Assembly: GCA_026225395.1 (NCBI GenBank)
Contig: JAMFSR010000002.1
Location: 1-64,000 of the forward strand
Source of the DNA: Granulicella sapmiensis
Lineage (GTDB): Bacteria; Acidobacteriota; Terriglobia; Terriglobales; Acidobacteriaceae
Length of the DNA stretch: 64,000 nucleotides
Direction: 5' to 3'
Shown: in pieces, positions 34,777 through 43,371 of the stretch
How the letters are laid out: each line of letters opens with the position of its first letter
Position numbering within the stretch: position 1 is the first letter of the stretch
The notes under the pieces: model-generated
The model's database searches: none
Told to the model about the DNA's origin: nothing
Seen by the model: the letters and a program-made list of their open reading frames with translations, nothing else
Position numbers and translations under genes: made by a program

Positions 34777-35619
34777 CTAGCCTTGCCGCATTTCGTGCTC
34801 GGCAACGTAGGTGTCGTAGATGACTTTGTGAAGCTGCTCGGTGAGCTTTTCTGCGTCTTTGGTTGTCATGCCGATGGTGGAGATCGGCTCGCCGACGATC
34901 AGTTTCAACGGGCGGGGGCGAAGGGCGTAGACGTGGATGGGCAGGAGCTCGTAGGTACCAACGAGGGTTAAGGGAACCAGCGGCACCTGGGCTTTGATCG
35001 CGATCCACGCTGCGCCCGCGGCCATCACCTGTAGCTCGCCTGTAGCAGCGCGGCCGCCTTCAGGGAAGATGACCATGGGGAGACCGGCCTGGAGTGTCTT
35101 GACGCCCTTGCCGAGACTGGTAACGCCCGCGCGGGCAGAACTTTGGTCGATGGGTACCTGGCCGGAACGGTTTAGGTACCAACCGATGAATGGGATCTTC
35201 CAGAGCGGGGCTTTCGCGAGGATGCGGAATTGGAAGGGGAGCTTGGCGAAGAGAACGGGGGTGTCGTAGTAGCTGAGGTGGTTGCTGGCGTAGACGGCCA
35301 ATGGACGCCGCGTGCCTATCTCAGGATGTGCGTCGCGCAGCGGTTGAAGGCGGTCCAGATTTTCTACTTTGACTGGAGCGAAAGCGAAGCGGAGCAGCGT
35401 GCGGGCCCAAAGGCGCGCTATCCAATGCTGCTGACGGCCGGATTTGTCCCAGAGTCCGCAGGCGAGAGAGATGGTGCCGAAGAAGATCGTCGCGAGGCCG
35501 ACCATGGGTAGAAAGTAGAGGTAGTTGGCCCACTTCCACGCGAAGGAAATGACGGGGCGCGGCGCTTCTTCGGGTGCGACGTGCTCTTCCGGCTCCAGGA
35601 TCTCGTTCGCTACGGGCAT
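34777..35619 (-). CDS. plsC: 1-acyl-sn-glycerol-3-phosphate acyltransferase
   Basis: Membrane acyltransferase of 280 residues that makes phosphatidic acid from lysophosphatidate. An N-terminal membrane segment (YLYFLPMVGLATIFFGTISL) precedes the catalytic NHLSYYDTPVL (NHxxxxD) and FPEGGRAATG substrate motif. Located six bases after folC and upstream of ruvA on the same strand, so the three may be cotranscribed. Confidence 0.93.
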   Translation of the reverse strand: MPVANEILEPEEHVAPEEAPRPVISFAWKWANYLYFLPMVGLATIFFGTISLACGLWDKSGRQQHWIARLWARTLLRFAFAPVKVENLDRLQPLRDAHPEIGTRRPLAVYASNHLSYYDTPVLFAKLPFQFRILAKAPLWKIPFIGWYLNRSGQVPIDQSSARAGVTSLGKGVKTLQAGLPMVIFPEGGRAATGELQVMAAGAAWIAIKAQVPLVPLTLVGTYELLPIHVYALRPRPLKLIVGEPISTIGMTTKDAEKLTEQLHKVIYDTYVAEHEMRQG

Positions 35620-35624
35620 CTTAG

Positions 35625-37049
35625 CTATGCTACCGCCTCCGCCAGCGCCAATGCACGCAACTCTCCTATAAGGAAGATGGAGCCTGTGGCAACAATGACG
35701 CCGTTGGATGGTGTGATGGCTTCTGCTTGAGCAAGTGCGCCGGGGGCGTGCGGAGCGGCGTGGGCGGGGACGTCGAGTTTATGAGCTGCTGTGAGAAGCT
35801 CTTCCACGCTTGCGGCGCGGGGGTTCTGGATGGGGGCCAGGACGACGTGGTCGTGGTAGCGTTCGGGATCGCCGGAGGTGGAGTCGAAGAGTGGCAAGAG
35901 TACCTGCGCCATCTCGTCGATAGCTTTGTCCGCGAGACAGGAGAAGATGAGCGTGCGGGGAAGATGTTCGGGTAGTTGTGAGAGAGCGGCACGGAGAGCC
36001 CATGCGCCGGCGGGGTTATGGGCTACGTCGAGGAGTAAAGGGGCGTGGCCGCGTTGGGAGGGTATCCATTCGAGGCGACCGGGCCAGTTGGTGTTCCGGA
36101 TGCCGGTTTCGATGGCTACGTTTGAGAGGTTGAAGCCGTGGTTAGTGCGGAGTTCGACGGCTGTAGCGATGGCGAGTGCGAGGTTGCGCTGCTGATGCTG
36201 GCCGGCCAAGGGGGAATCGATGTGGAGCGCGGCGCCATCGATGGAGAGCGTGTACTTGTTGCGGGGGAGCAGCGAGCCTTCCGCGGAATTGCTGGCTTCA
36301 AGGCGTGTGCCGGGCAGGCAGCGGGCTGCGTCTACGCCGCGAACGTTCTTTGCCATGGCGGCTTCGCCGATGGCGGCGTTGGCTTCGGGGTGTTGGGAGA
36401 GCGTGACGAGAATGCCGTCCTGGCGCAGGATGCCGGCTTTTTCCGCAGCGATGAGGCCGAGCGTGTTGCCGAGGAAGTCCATGTGATCCATGCCGATGTC
36501 GGTGATGACGGAGACCAGCGGCTCAAGGACGTTGGTGGCGTCGAGACGGCCACCGAGGCCGACTTCGACGATGGCGAGCTCTACACGCTGCTCGGCAAAG
36601 TAGCAGAAGCCGACGGCGGTGAGGAGCTCGAAGAAGCTGGGGTAGTTGGGGAGCTTGTTTTCTGCGACGAGCTTTGTGGCGGCGTCATCGGCGAGGGTGA
36701 AGAGGCGGGCGAAGTCTTCGTTGCTGATGTCAGAGAGAAGACCGTTGCTGCCTTCGACGGAGATGCGCATGCGCTCGTTGACGTGCAGTAGGTGCGGCGA
36801 GGTGTAGAGGCCGGTGCGCAGGCCGGCGGCTCCGCCGATACTCGCCAGCGTGGAGGCGGTGGATCCCTTGCCGTTGGTTCCAGCGATCAGCACGGAAGCG
36901 AAGCTGAGTTGCGGGTTGCCTAGTTCCGCAAGCAGGACGCGGATGGAGTCGAGGGAGAACTTGCGGGGTGCGCCAGTTTTGGACGCTTTGCCGGAAGCTA
37001 ACTCAGGCCCCAGCGCGGCCAGCTTTGCGATTACTTCTTCGTAATTCAT
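35625..37049 (-). CDS. folC: Bifunctional folylpolyglutamate/dihydrofolate synthase
   Basis: Adds glutamates to folates and/or makes dihydrofolate. Product 474 residues. The Mur-ligase P-loop is VLIAGTNGKGSTASTLASIG, with TSPHLLHVNERMRI, VEVGLGGRLDATNV and a second-domain LLLDVAHNPAGAWALRAAL. ATG at 37049 begins the conserved NYEEVIAKL segment; the frame extends 18 codons further without conservation. First gene of folC-plsC-ruvA. Confidence 0.94.
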   Translation of the reverse strand: MNYEEVIAKLAALGPELASGKASKTGAPRKFSLDSIRVLLAELGNPQLSFASVLIAGTNGKGSTASTLASIGGAAGLRTGLYTSPHLLHVNERMRISVEGSNGLLSDISNEDFARLFTLADDAATKLVAENKLPNYPSFFELLTAVGFCYFAEQRVELAIVEVGLGGRLDATNVLEPLVSVITDIGMDHMDFLGNTLGLIAAEKAGILRQDGILVTLSQHPEANAAIGEAAMAKNVRGVDAARCLPGTRLEASNSAEGSLLPRNKYTLSIDGAALHIDSPLAGQHQQRNLALAIATAVELRTNHGFNLSNVAIETGIRNTNWPGRLEWIPSQRGHAPLLLDVAHNPAGAWALRAALSQLPEHLPRTLIFSCLADKAIDEMAQVLLPLFDSTSGDPERYHDHVVLAPIQNPRAASVEELLTAAHKLDVPAHAAPHAPGALAQAEAITPSNGVIVATGSIFLIGELRALALAEAVA

Positions 37050-37178
37050 CAGTAGATTCCAATTCCTAAAAGCAGCGAAGACGATGCTGCATGGGTTTCC
37101 CAAATAAAGCGCGGCGGCCGCAGGCTCTTGCGCTACTTAGCCGTGTACGCCGGGTTTGTTGTGAAAGAGGTCCCGCCC

Positions 37179-37268
37179 ATGCGCGATGTCGTGGTTCTTT
37201 TTATCTTCCTTGCCATTATCATCCTGCCGTGCGTCGCAGCCTATCGGGCGCAGCGCCCATCCGATTAG
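37179..37268 (+). CDS. Possible 29-residue membrane micropeptide
   Basis: A short frame preceded by AAAGAGG at eight bases: MRDVVVLFIFLAIIILP followed by CVAAYRAQRPSD. It has one hydrophobic helix and a basic end, as in known small membrane peptides. Its TAG is interleaved with the TAA of the convergent methyltransferase gene in TTAG. It lies in the otherwise empty gap between folC and the methyltransferase. Expression is not shown. Confidence 0.4.
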   Translation: MRDVVVLFIFLAIIILPCVAAYRAQRPSD

Positions 37269-38125
37269 ATCGCAGACTGGGCTACACAGATTCTTCCAGC
37301 CCGACCGCGAAGCTCGAGTCCGTCCTTCCTCCCGGCCAGCAACTTCTGGGTTAACGCAGGGCCGTCGAGATCCTCTACAACTTGCAAGCCTGTGAGCTTT
37401 AACTCGGTTTCTAACGTATCCGGCGTGAAGAACAGCCGGAAGGGTTCCCCTGCCTGCGCGACGCGTGAGGAGAGGGATTCGAGCATGAGCTTTTCTACGG
37501 GTGAAAGCGCTTCACTGGGCTGGGAGTAATCGAAGACGACGGCGCTGCCGGGAGCGAAGCTGCCGAGCAGCTCGGTGGTGTCGCGGAAGGCTTCGAGGGT
37601 GAGGTACGGGACGACACCGAGCCAGGCGGTGACAGTGGGGAGCTTGGGGTTGAAGCCAGCGGCGAGGAGCTGCGAGGCGAGGGTTTGGTGCTCGAAGTCT
37701 ACGGGGACGTGAACGGCGGTCGGTGGGATGGCGATGCTGGCGGCGGTGAGGCGTTCGAGCTTCCAAGCCTGCGTGGCGGGGTGGTCGACTTCAAAGACAC
37801 GGACGTGCGGGTAGGGGTTGCGGTATGCGAAGGTGTCGAGGCCGGCGCCGAGGACGAGGTACTGCTGGGTTTTGCGCTGTGCCACGCCGACGGCGAGGGT
37901 GTCTTCGGCGAGGCGGGCGCGGGCGACCATGAAGGCGCGCAGGGCAGCTGAGAAGGGGCGTTTGTCCGCTGACGGGGTACGGTTCAGCTCTTCGCGGAAC
38001 TCGGGGCCGAGGATCGGTACGGCTAGAGGGTCTTCAAAGACGAGTGGATGCTTGTCGTGGAGTTGGTGCGCCGCGCGTCGAAGAGCTACGCGGAGAGCTG
38101 TCTTCGAGGGCAGGGCTTCGTGCAT
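37265..38125 (-). CDS. SAM-dependent methyltransferase, leucine-carboxyl-methyltransferase-like
   Basis: A 286-residue class I methyltransferase of the LCM/TIGR00027 type. It shows the motif QYLVLGAGLDTFAYRNPYPH, EVDHPATQAWKLERL and WLGVVPYLTLEAFRDTTELL. Such proteins O-methylate small metabolites in actinobacteria and acidobacteria; the substrate here is unknown. ATG at 38125 is the natural start of the family. Confidence 0.9.
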   Translation of the reverse strand: MHEALPSKTALRVALRRAAHQLHDKHPLVFEDPLAVPILGPEFREELNRTPSADKRPFSAALRAFMVARARLAEDTLAVGVAQRKTQQYLVLGAGLDTFAYRNPYPHVRVFEVDHPATQAWKLERLTAASIAIPPTAVHVPVDFEHQTLASQLLAAGFNPKLPTVTAWLGVVPYLTLEAFRDTTELLGSFAPGSAVVFDYSQPSEALSPVEKLMLESLSSRVAQAGEPFRLFFTPDTLETELKLTGLQVVEDLDGPALTQKLLAGRKDGLELRGRAGRICVAQSAI

Positions 38126-38215
38126 CGTTTAAGTCTAGCGGGAAAACTTGCTTCGCCGAATTGTCCGTCGCTACACTAATCGCACGTCGGACTTTATTGC
38201 AGAGGACTGCCGGCA

Positions 38216-38506
38216 TTGATATTTGATTGGGATGAAGCGAATCGGGAGCATGTTGCGGTGCATGATGTCACTGCTCAGGAAGCCGAAGAAGTAATCCGGA
38301 ATGAACCCTTTGATCTGGAAACCCAGACGGACGAAGTTGACGGCTTCCGCTATACGGAGATCGGCGAAACAAATTCGGGAAGAATCCTTGTAGTTCTTTC
38401 CACCGTTCGAGGCAATGCCATCCGAGTGATTAGTGCATGGGACGCTCCAAAAGCCTACAAAGTTTTCTATTTGAAGCAACGGGTGAAACCAACATGGAAC
38501 AAATGA
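38216..38506 (+). CDS. brnT: BrnT family toxin
   Basis: A 96-residue RelE-like ribonuclease toxin. FDWDEANREHVAVHDVTAQE, GFRYTEIGETNSGRILVVL and IRVISAWDAPKAYKVFY follow the BrnT pattern. It begins with TTG preceded by AGAGGA. The toxin comes first and the antitoxin second, with overlapping ends, as in brnTA modules. Confidence 0.88.
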   Translation: MIFDWDEANREHVAVHDVTAQEAEEVIRNEPFDLETQTDEVDGFRYTEIGETNSGRILVVLSTVRGNAIRVISAWDAPKAYKVFYLKQRVKPTWNK

Positions 38507-38787
38507 CAATCCCAAAGTTCGCCACCGAAGCTGAAGAAGCAGATTGGTGGTTTACGCATCAGGATCAGTTGCTTGAAGAGTTTGAGCTGGCTGCAAAAGA
38601 ACGCAGATTGGGTCAGGGAACAGCCATGCGTCGTGCCCTTGCGGCTGATACCGGAGTTCAACTTGATCCAGAAGACGCCGCGAAGGCCCGCGCTTTTGCT
38701 GCGAAGCACGGGATGAGCTATGAAACCTACGTGAAGAAACTCGTTCACGTAGCGCTGCAAAACGATCTCGAAGCGGACGCAGCTTAG
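38494..38787 (+). CDS. brnA: BrnA/CopG-like antitoxin
   Basis: A 97-residue partner of the overlapping BrnT gene. IPKFATEAEEADWWFTHQDQ is typical of the CopG-type antitoxins paired with BrnT, and the C-terminal AAKARAFAAKHGMSYETYVK is a ribbon-helix-helix-like helix pair. ATG at 38494 lies 13 bases before the toxin stop. Its stop is interleaved with the accD stop in TTAG. Confidence 0.85.
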   Translation: MEQMTIPKFATEAEEADWWFTHQDQLLEEFELAAKERRLGQGTAMRRALAADTGVQLDPEDAAKARAFAAKHGMSYETYVKKLVHVALQNDLEADAA

Positions 38788-39653
38788 CTGGCTTTCGGCA
38801 ATTCCTGGTTTTTCGCCGTCGTCATCCATCCCAGCGCTTGTGCCAGATACCCCTTCAGGTCTTTGCGGGCTACGATTGCGTCCAGAAAACCGTGTGTCAG
38901 CAGGAACTCGGAGCGCTGGAAGCCTTCGGGGAGCTTCTGGCGGATGGTTTGCTCGATGACGCGGGGGCCAGCGAAGCCGATGAGGGCACCGGGTTCGGCG
39001 ATGTTGAGATCGCCCAGCATGGCGAAGCTCGCAGTGACGCCGCCGGTGGTGGGGTCGGTGAGGAGTGAGATGTAAGGGATTTTTTCGTTGTCCATTTTGG
39101 CGAGGCCGACGGAGACTTTTGCGAGCTGCATGAGGCTGGCGATGCCTTCCATCATGCGGGCGCCGCCGGAGGCTGAGACGATGATCAACGGGACACGCTT
39201 GTCGAGGGCGCGGTCAACAGCGCGGGCGATGGTCTCGCCGACGACGGAGCCCATGGAGCCGCCGATAAAGCCGTACTCCATGACGGAGAGGACTATGGGC
39301 TGGCCTTCGATCTTGCCGACGGCGTTGATGATGGCGTCGTTAAGGCCGGTTTTCTTCTGGGCCTGCACGAGGCGCTGCTTATAGGGCTTGAGGTCGGTGA
39401 ACTGGAGCGGGTCGGTGGACTTGAGTTCAAGGTCGACGAGTTCGTAGCCGGGGTCGAGGAGGTTTTCGATGCGGGAGCGGGCGTCCAACTTGAAGTGACG
39501 GCCGCAGTTGGGGCAGACCTGCAGATTGGCTTCCAGATCAGGTTTGAAGAGCACCTTGCCGCACTGGCCGCACTTGGTCCACAGGCCTTCGGTCCGCACC
39601 TCGTGGTCGGGCGTGGGTTGGATTTCGTGGTTTTCGCGCTTGAACCAACTCAT
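38784..39653 (-). CDS. accD: Acetyl-CoA carboxylase carboxyltransferase subunit beta
   Basis: Beta subunit of the malonyl-CoA-forming carboxyltransferase. The 289-residue product starts with a four-cysteine zinc ribbon (CGQCG, then CPNCG) and continues with KTGLNDAIINAVGKIEGQP, FIGGSMGSVVGETIARA and the GGARMMEG oxyanion region. ATG at 39653 begins MSWFKREN, the usual start. accD often neighbours folC; here a toxin-antitoxin pair and a methyltransferase separate them. Confidence 0.96.
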   Translation of the reverse strand: MSWFKRENHEIQPTPDHEVRTEGLWTKCGQCGKVLFKPDLEANLQVCPNCGRHFKLDARSRIENLLDPGYELVDLELKSTDPLQFTDLKPYKQRLVQAQKKTGLNDAIINAVGKIEGQPIVLSVMEYGFIGGSMGSVVGETIARAVDRALDKRVPLIIVSASGGARMMEGIASLMQLAKVSVGLAKMDNEKIPYISLLTDPTTGGVTASFAMLGDLNIAEPGALIGFAGPRVIEQTIRQKLPEGFQRSEFLLTHGFLDAIVARKDLKGYLAQALGWMTTAKNQELPKAS

Positions 39654-39777
39654 CGGCTTGGGGCTGCTCCTTTTAGGACGGCAGAACGGCCCCAATGGAG
39701 GAGGGCCTTCGTTTATTGTAGCGAAGGCCCTGCCGGTTGTGTTTGGCTTGCGCCGAAAGTTGTTTCGCTACAGCGAC

Positions 39778-40050
39778 TTAGCAGGCGGCCCAAGCTGGAG
39801 CTCCACCGAGTAAAGCGGCTGCAGAGTGCTGCGGCGCGCCGGACCACTCCGGCAGGTTGAAGCCGGTGGTGGGGTGCGCAGAGGCGTGGTTCGAGGTCAT
39901 GTGGTGGTCGCGCAGGGCCTGCGTGATCTCCTCGCGGCGCTGTTCGCGCTCCTGTGGGGAAGTGCGCGTGAAGTAGACCAGGAAGCCCTGGCCGCAAACG
40001 GTGCAACGAACGTCACTGGCGGTGTTGGAAGCCTTGCAAAGTACCTGCAT
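39778..40050 (-). CDS. Small zinc-ribbon-like protein
   Basis: A 90-residue hypothetical protein. CTVCGQGFLVYFTR is half a zinc ribbon; a further single cysteine (VLCKAS) is near the start. A charged helix follows (SPQEREQRREEITQALRDHH). GAGGA seven bases upstream supports the ATG at 40050 over an earlier in-frame start. The function is unknown; RNA or ribosome binding is conceivable. Confidence 0.65.
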   Translation of the reverse strand: MQVLCKASNTASDVRCTVCGQGFLVYFTRTSPQEREQRREEITQALRDHHMTSNHASAHPTTGFNLPEWSGAPQHSAAALLGGAPAWAAC

Positions 40051-40303
40051 GAGATTGTCCTCGAAGATTGAATTTGTCTTTCTAACCGCGTAGCCCGTTG
40101 ACTCTGTTTCTATTGACACAGTAGGTCCCGCGGCAGCGATGCGCGATGCCTCTTCGGCTCTCCCGGCCTACAACTCTCCTGAAGGGCTTGCGAGCAAAAG
40201 TCACCGTGGAGGTGGTTACCGAGTCGTGCCCTCGCAGAGGATGGGTAGGCCTGCCAGGAACGCCTTACGGGACAATGCACTATCCTTGATAGTTGTGAGT
40301 GAC

Positions 40304-42334
40304 ATGATCAAGATTCAGCTTCCAGATGGTTCTATTCGCGAGGTTCCCAAGGGCACCTCCGCGCTCGATATTGCTAACAGCATCTCCCCACGACTGGCCG
40401 CGGCCGTCGTCGTAGCCCGCGTTCGATCGCTTGAGCCTGCCCCTGCCACCAACAATGAAGCTGCACTCGAGGCCAGTGAGGAGGCAATGTACTCCAGCCA
40501 TGCGCCGGGGTCCGCTGCCGCGCGCATTGTCGACCTGAACATGCCGCTGACTGAGGATGTGGCGCTGGAGCTACTGAAGGAGAACGACCCTGCCGCGCTG
40601 AAGGTGGTGCGGCATAGCGCGGCGCATGTGATGGCTACGGCGATCCTTGAGCTGTTCCCGGAGACCAAGCTTGGCCACGGGCCGGCTACGGACAACGGAT
40701 TCTTCTATGACGTTTATCGCGATGTGCCGTTCACGGAGCTTGACCTTGCTGCTATTGAGGGCCGCATGGCTGAGGTGGTGAGGCGCGACGAGCCTTTCGT
40801 GCGCGTGGAAGAATCGCGCGATAAAGGTCTGACGGATTACGCGGCGCAGGGCGAGTTCATGAAGATCCATTTCATCGAGCGCTTCACGAAGCCTGGTGAT
40901 GAAATCTCGCTCTATAAGAACGGTGGCTTTACCGACTTCTGCCGTGGGCCGCATGTGCCAAGCACTGGCCGCGTGAAGGCGTTCAAGGTGATGTCGATTG
41001 CAGGAGCTTACTGGCTGGGCGATGAGAAGAACCAGCAGCTACAGCGCATCTATGGCACGGCATTCTTTAACGCGAAGGACCTCGATGCGCACTTCAAGCA
41101 TCTGGAAGAGATCAAGGCGCGCGACCATCGTGTGCTGGGCAAGCAGCTAGATCTGTTCTCGATCCAGGAAGTCGCCGGCGCGGGGTTGATCTTCTGGCAT
41201 CCGAAGGGCGGGCTGATCCGCAAGACGATGGAAGACTGGATGCGCGATGAGTGCGTACGGCGCGGGTACAACCTCGTCTACACGCCGCACATCATGCGGC
41301 GCGAGTTATGGAAGATATCGGGGCATGAAGGCTTCTACTCCGAGAACATGTATCCGCCGATGGAGCTTGATGACGCGGAGTACCGGCTGAAGCCGATGAA
41401 CTGTCCCGGCCATATCTTGATTTATAAGAACTCGCCGAAGAGCTATCGCGATCTGCCGGCGCGCTATGCGGAGCTGGGCAATGTGTATCGCTATGAGCGG
41501 TCGGGCACGATGCATGGGCTGCTGCGCGTGCGCGGCTTTACGCAGGATGACGCGCATATCTTCTGCACGCCGGAACAGGTCGTCAGCGAGATCGAGGCTT
41601 GTCTTGATTTTGCCGAGGCTGTGCTGAAGACGTTCGGGTTCAAGGAGTATCGTGTGGAGCTTTCGACGCGTGATCCGAACAAGGCTGGTGAGTTTGTCGG
41701 TACGGAAGAAGACTGGGCTAGTGCAGAAGGCGCGTTGACTGGCGTGCTCAGCGGGCGCGGGCTTAGCTTCCAGAGCTTCCCCGGCGAGGCCGCGTTCTAT
41801 GGACCGAAGATCGACATCAAACTCGTCGATGTGTTGGGGCGGTTGTGGCAGCTTTCGACGGTGCAGTTCGACTTCAACCTGCCGAGGCGTTTTGAGTTGG
41901 AGTACATCGGGGAAGATGGCGCGCGGCACCAGCCGGTGATGGTGCATCGTGCGTTGTTCGGTTCCGTGGAGCGCTTCTTTGGTGTGTTGATCGAGCACTA
42001 CGCGGGAGCGTTCCCGATGTGGCTTGCGCCGGTACAGGTGGGACTGGTGCCGATCAGCGAGAAGCACTTGGAGTATGCGCACAGTGTGAAGGCTCGGCTC
42101 GAAGCTGCGGGGCTGCGGGTGGAGCTTGATACGAGCAACAACAAGATGCAGGGCAAGATTCGCGACTTTGGGCTGCAGAAGATTCCGTTCATCCTGATCA
42201 TGGGTGATAAGGAGTCGGCGACCGACTCGGTGAGCGTGCGTGTGCGCGCGAAGGGTGATGAGGGCTCGGTGACGGTTGAAGCGTTTTTGGAACGGGTGAA
42301 GAAGCTCGTTGGTGAACATTCGATGGAGCTGTAG
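40304..42334 (+). CDS. thrS: Threonine-tRNA ligase
   Basis: Class II synthetase of 676 residues. Domains in order: TGS (1-95), editing domain with HSAAHVMATA and the downstream zinc-cleft C/H residues, catalytic core with MNCPGHILIYK, motif 2 RYERSGTMHGLLRVRGFTQD, motif 3 near RALFGSVERFFGVLIEHYAG, and an anticodon-binding domain. The TGS domain carries about 35 extra residues (near residues 45-80, EPAPATNNEAALEASEEA). ATG at 40304 (MIKIQLPDG) is preferred over a distant in-frame ATG. The stop overlaps the next start. Confidence 0.96.
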   Translation: MIKIQLPDGSIREVPKGTSALDIANSISPRLAAAVVVARVRSLEPAPATNNEAALEASEEAMYSSHAPGSAAARIVDLNMPLTEDVALELLKENDPAALKVVRHSAAHVMATAILELFPETKLGHGPATDNGFFYDVYRDVPFTELDLAAIEGRMAEVVRRDEPFVRVEESRDKGLTDYAAQGEFMKIHFIERFTKPGDEISLYKNGGFTDFCRGPHVPSTGRVKAFKVMSIAGAYWLGDEKNQQLQRIYGTAFFNAKDLDAHFKHLEEIKARDHRVLGKQLDLFSIQEVAGAGLIFWHPKGGLIRKTMEDWMRDECVRRGYNLVYTPHIMRRELWKISGHEGFYSENMYPPMELDDAEYRLKPMNCPGHILIYKNSPKSYRDLPARYAELGNVYRYERSGTMHGLLRVRGFTQDDAHIFCTPEQVVSEIEACLDFAEAVLKTFGFKEYRVELSTRDPNKAGEFVGTEEDWASAEGALTGVLSGRGLSFQSFPGEAAFYGPKIDIKLVDVLGRLWQLSTVQFDFNLPRRFELEYIGEDGARHQPVMVHRALFGSVERFFGVLIEHYAGAFPMWLAPVQVGLVPISEKHLEYAHSVKARLEAAGLRVELDTSNNKMQGKIRDFGLQKIPFILIMGDKESATDSVSVRVRAKGDEGSVTVEAFLERVKKLVGEHSMEL

Positions 42335-42819
42335 TGGAACTCATACAACTGGAAACGAGGATCGCAGCGCCCGCAGAGCGCTGCTTTCTTTTGTCTCTCA
42401 ACATCGACTTACACAAGCAAAGCACTGTGCAAACCAGCGAAGAAGCTATTGCGGGAGTTACAAGTGGCATCATCGGTCCAGGCGAACGAGTGACCTGGCG
42501 AGGTCGCCATTTCGGTTTGATGTTGACACATGAGACGCTGATTTCACAATATGATCGCCCGAACCACTTTCAAGACATTATGCTGCGCGGAATGTTTCGA
42601 AGCTTCGAGCACGATCACTTCTTTGACACGCTCGAAGACGGCACCACCCTGATGCGAGATGAGCTTAGGTTTGCCGCGCCGTTGGGACCATTAGGCCGCA
42701 TTGCGGATGTTCTTTTCCTGCAAAGCTATCTGTCTCGTTTCCTGGCGCAGCGAAATGACTTGATCCGTACGATTGCAGAGGGCGACCCTAACGTTTGGCA
42801 GCCGCTTATCGAAACGTAG
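42334..42819 (+). CDS. SRPBCC/START-like protein, copy 1
   Basis: A 161-residue ligand-binding-fold protein (ETRIAAPAERCFLLSLNIDL; GERVTWRGRHFGLMLTHETL; RDELRFAAPLGPLGRIADVL). It resembles polyketide-cyclase/SRPBCC-type cell-division-inhibitor-like proteins. GTG overlaps the thrS TAG by one base, so it is coupled to thrS. A paralogue lies beyond the DsbA-like gene. The ligand is unknown. Confidence 0.82.
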   Translation: MELIQLETRIAAPAERCFLLSLNIDLHKQSTVQTSEEAIAGVTSGIIGPGERVTWRGRHFGLMLTHETLISQYDRPNHFQDIMLRGMFRSFEHDHFFDTLEDGTTLMRDELRFAAPLGPLGRIADVLFLQSYLSRFLAQRNDLIRTIAEGDPNVWQPLIET

Positions 42820-42847
42820 CGGCCCGCTTATTTGCATCTCATCATGC

Positions 42848-43366
42848 ATGAGCAAACTCGCCGTTCCCGTTTCCGCCAAAGATCACATTGAAGGTTCTGC
42901 CGACGCTCCCGTCACGCTGGTGGAGTATGGTGACTTTCAGTGCCCGTCCTGCGGACAGGCTGCGCCTATCGTCAAGAAGCTGCAGACGCACTTCGGCGAT
43001 AAGCTGCGGTTTGTGTTTCGCAACTTCCCGCTGGAGATGCATCCCTGGGCCGAGCATGCTGCTGAAGGTGCTGAGTTCCCTGGCGCTCACAACAAGTTCT
43101 GGGAGATGCACGATGCGATGTTCAAGCACCAGTCGAACCTGGCGGACACAGCGCTGGTGAAGATGGTCAAAGAGCTTGGCTTACCGGCGGACGAACTCAG
43201 CAAGGCGCTCGCTGACGGAAAGTACGGTGCTAAGGTCAAGGCTGACTTTGACGGCGGTGTGAAGTCCGGCGTCACCGGCACGCCGATGTTCTATCTCAAC
43301 GGACAGCGTTACGATGACTCCTACGACTACGACACGATCGCAGCCGCCATCGAATCGCTGATCTGA
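42848..43366 (+). CDS. DsbA-like thioredoxin-fold protein (CPSC)
   Basis: A 172-residue thioredoxin-fold oxidoreductase. VEYGDFQCPSCGQAAPIVKK holds the CxxC site; FRNFPLEMHPWAEHAAEGAE and the cis-Pro loop GVTGTPMFYLNG follow. There is no signal peptide at the chosen ATG (42848), so it is probably cytoplasmic, like the NhaA-fused or FrnE-like DsbA homologues. It sits between two SRPBCC paralogues. Confidence 0.88.
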   Translation: MSKLAVPVSAKDHIEGSADAPVTLVEYGDFQCPSCGQAAPIVKKLQTHFGDKLRFVFRNFPLEMHPWAEHAAEGAEFPGAHNKFWEMHDAMFKHQSNLADTALVKMVKELGLPADELSKALADGKYGAKVKADFDGGVKSGVTGTPMFYLNGQRYDDSYDYDTIAAAIESLI

Positions 43367-43371
43367 ACACA

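Noticed and set aside
40120-40303. T-box-like sequence in the thrS leader (GAGGTGGTTACCGAG then CCCTC)
   Set aside because: The T-box consensus is interrupted by one base, no Stem I, specifier loop or terminator is visible, and thrS T-boxes are not expected in this phylum as far as I know.
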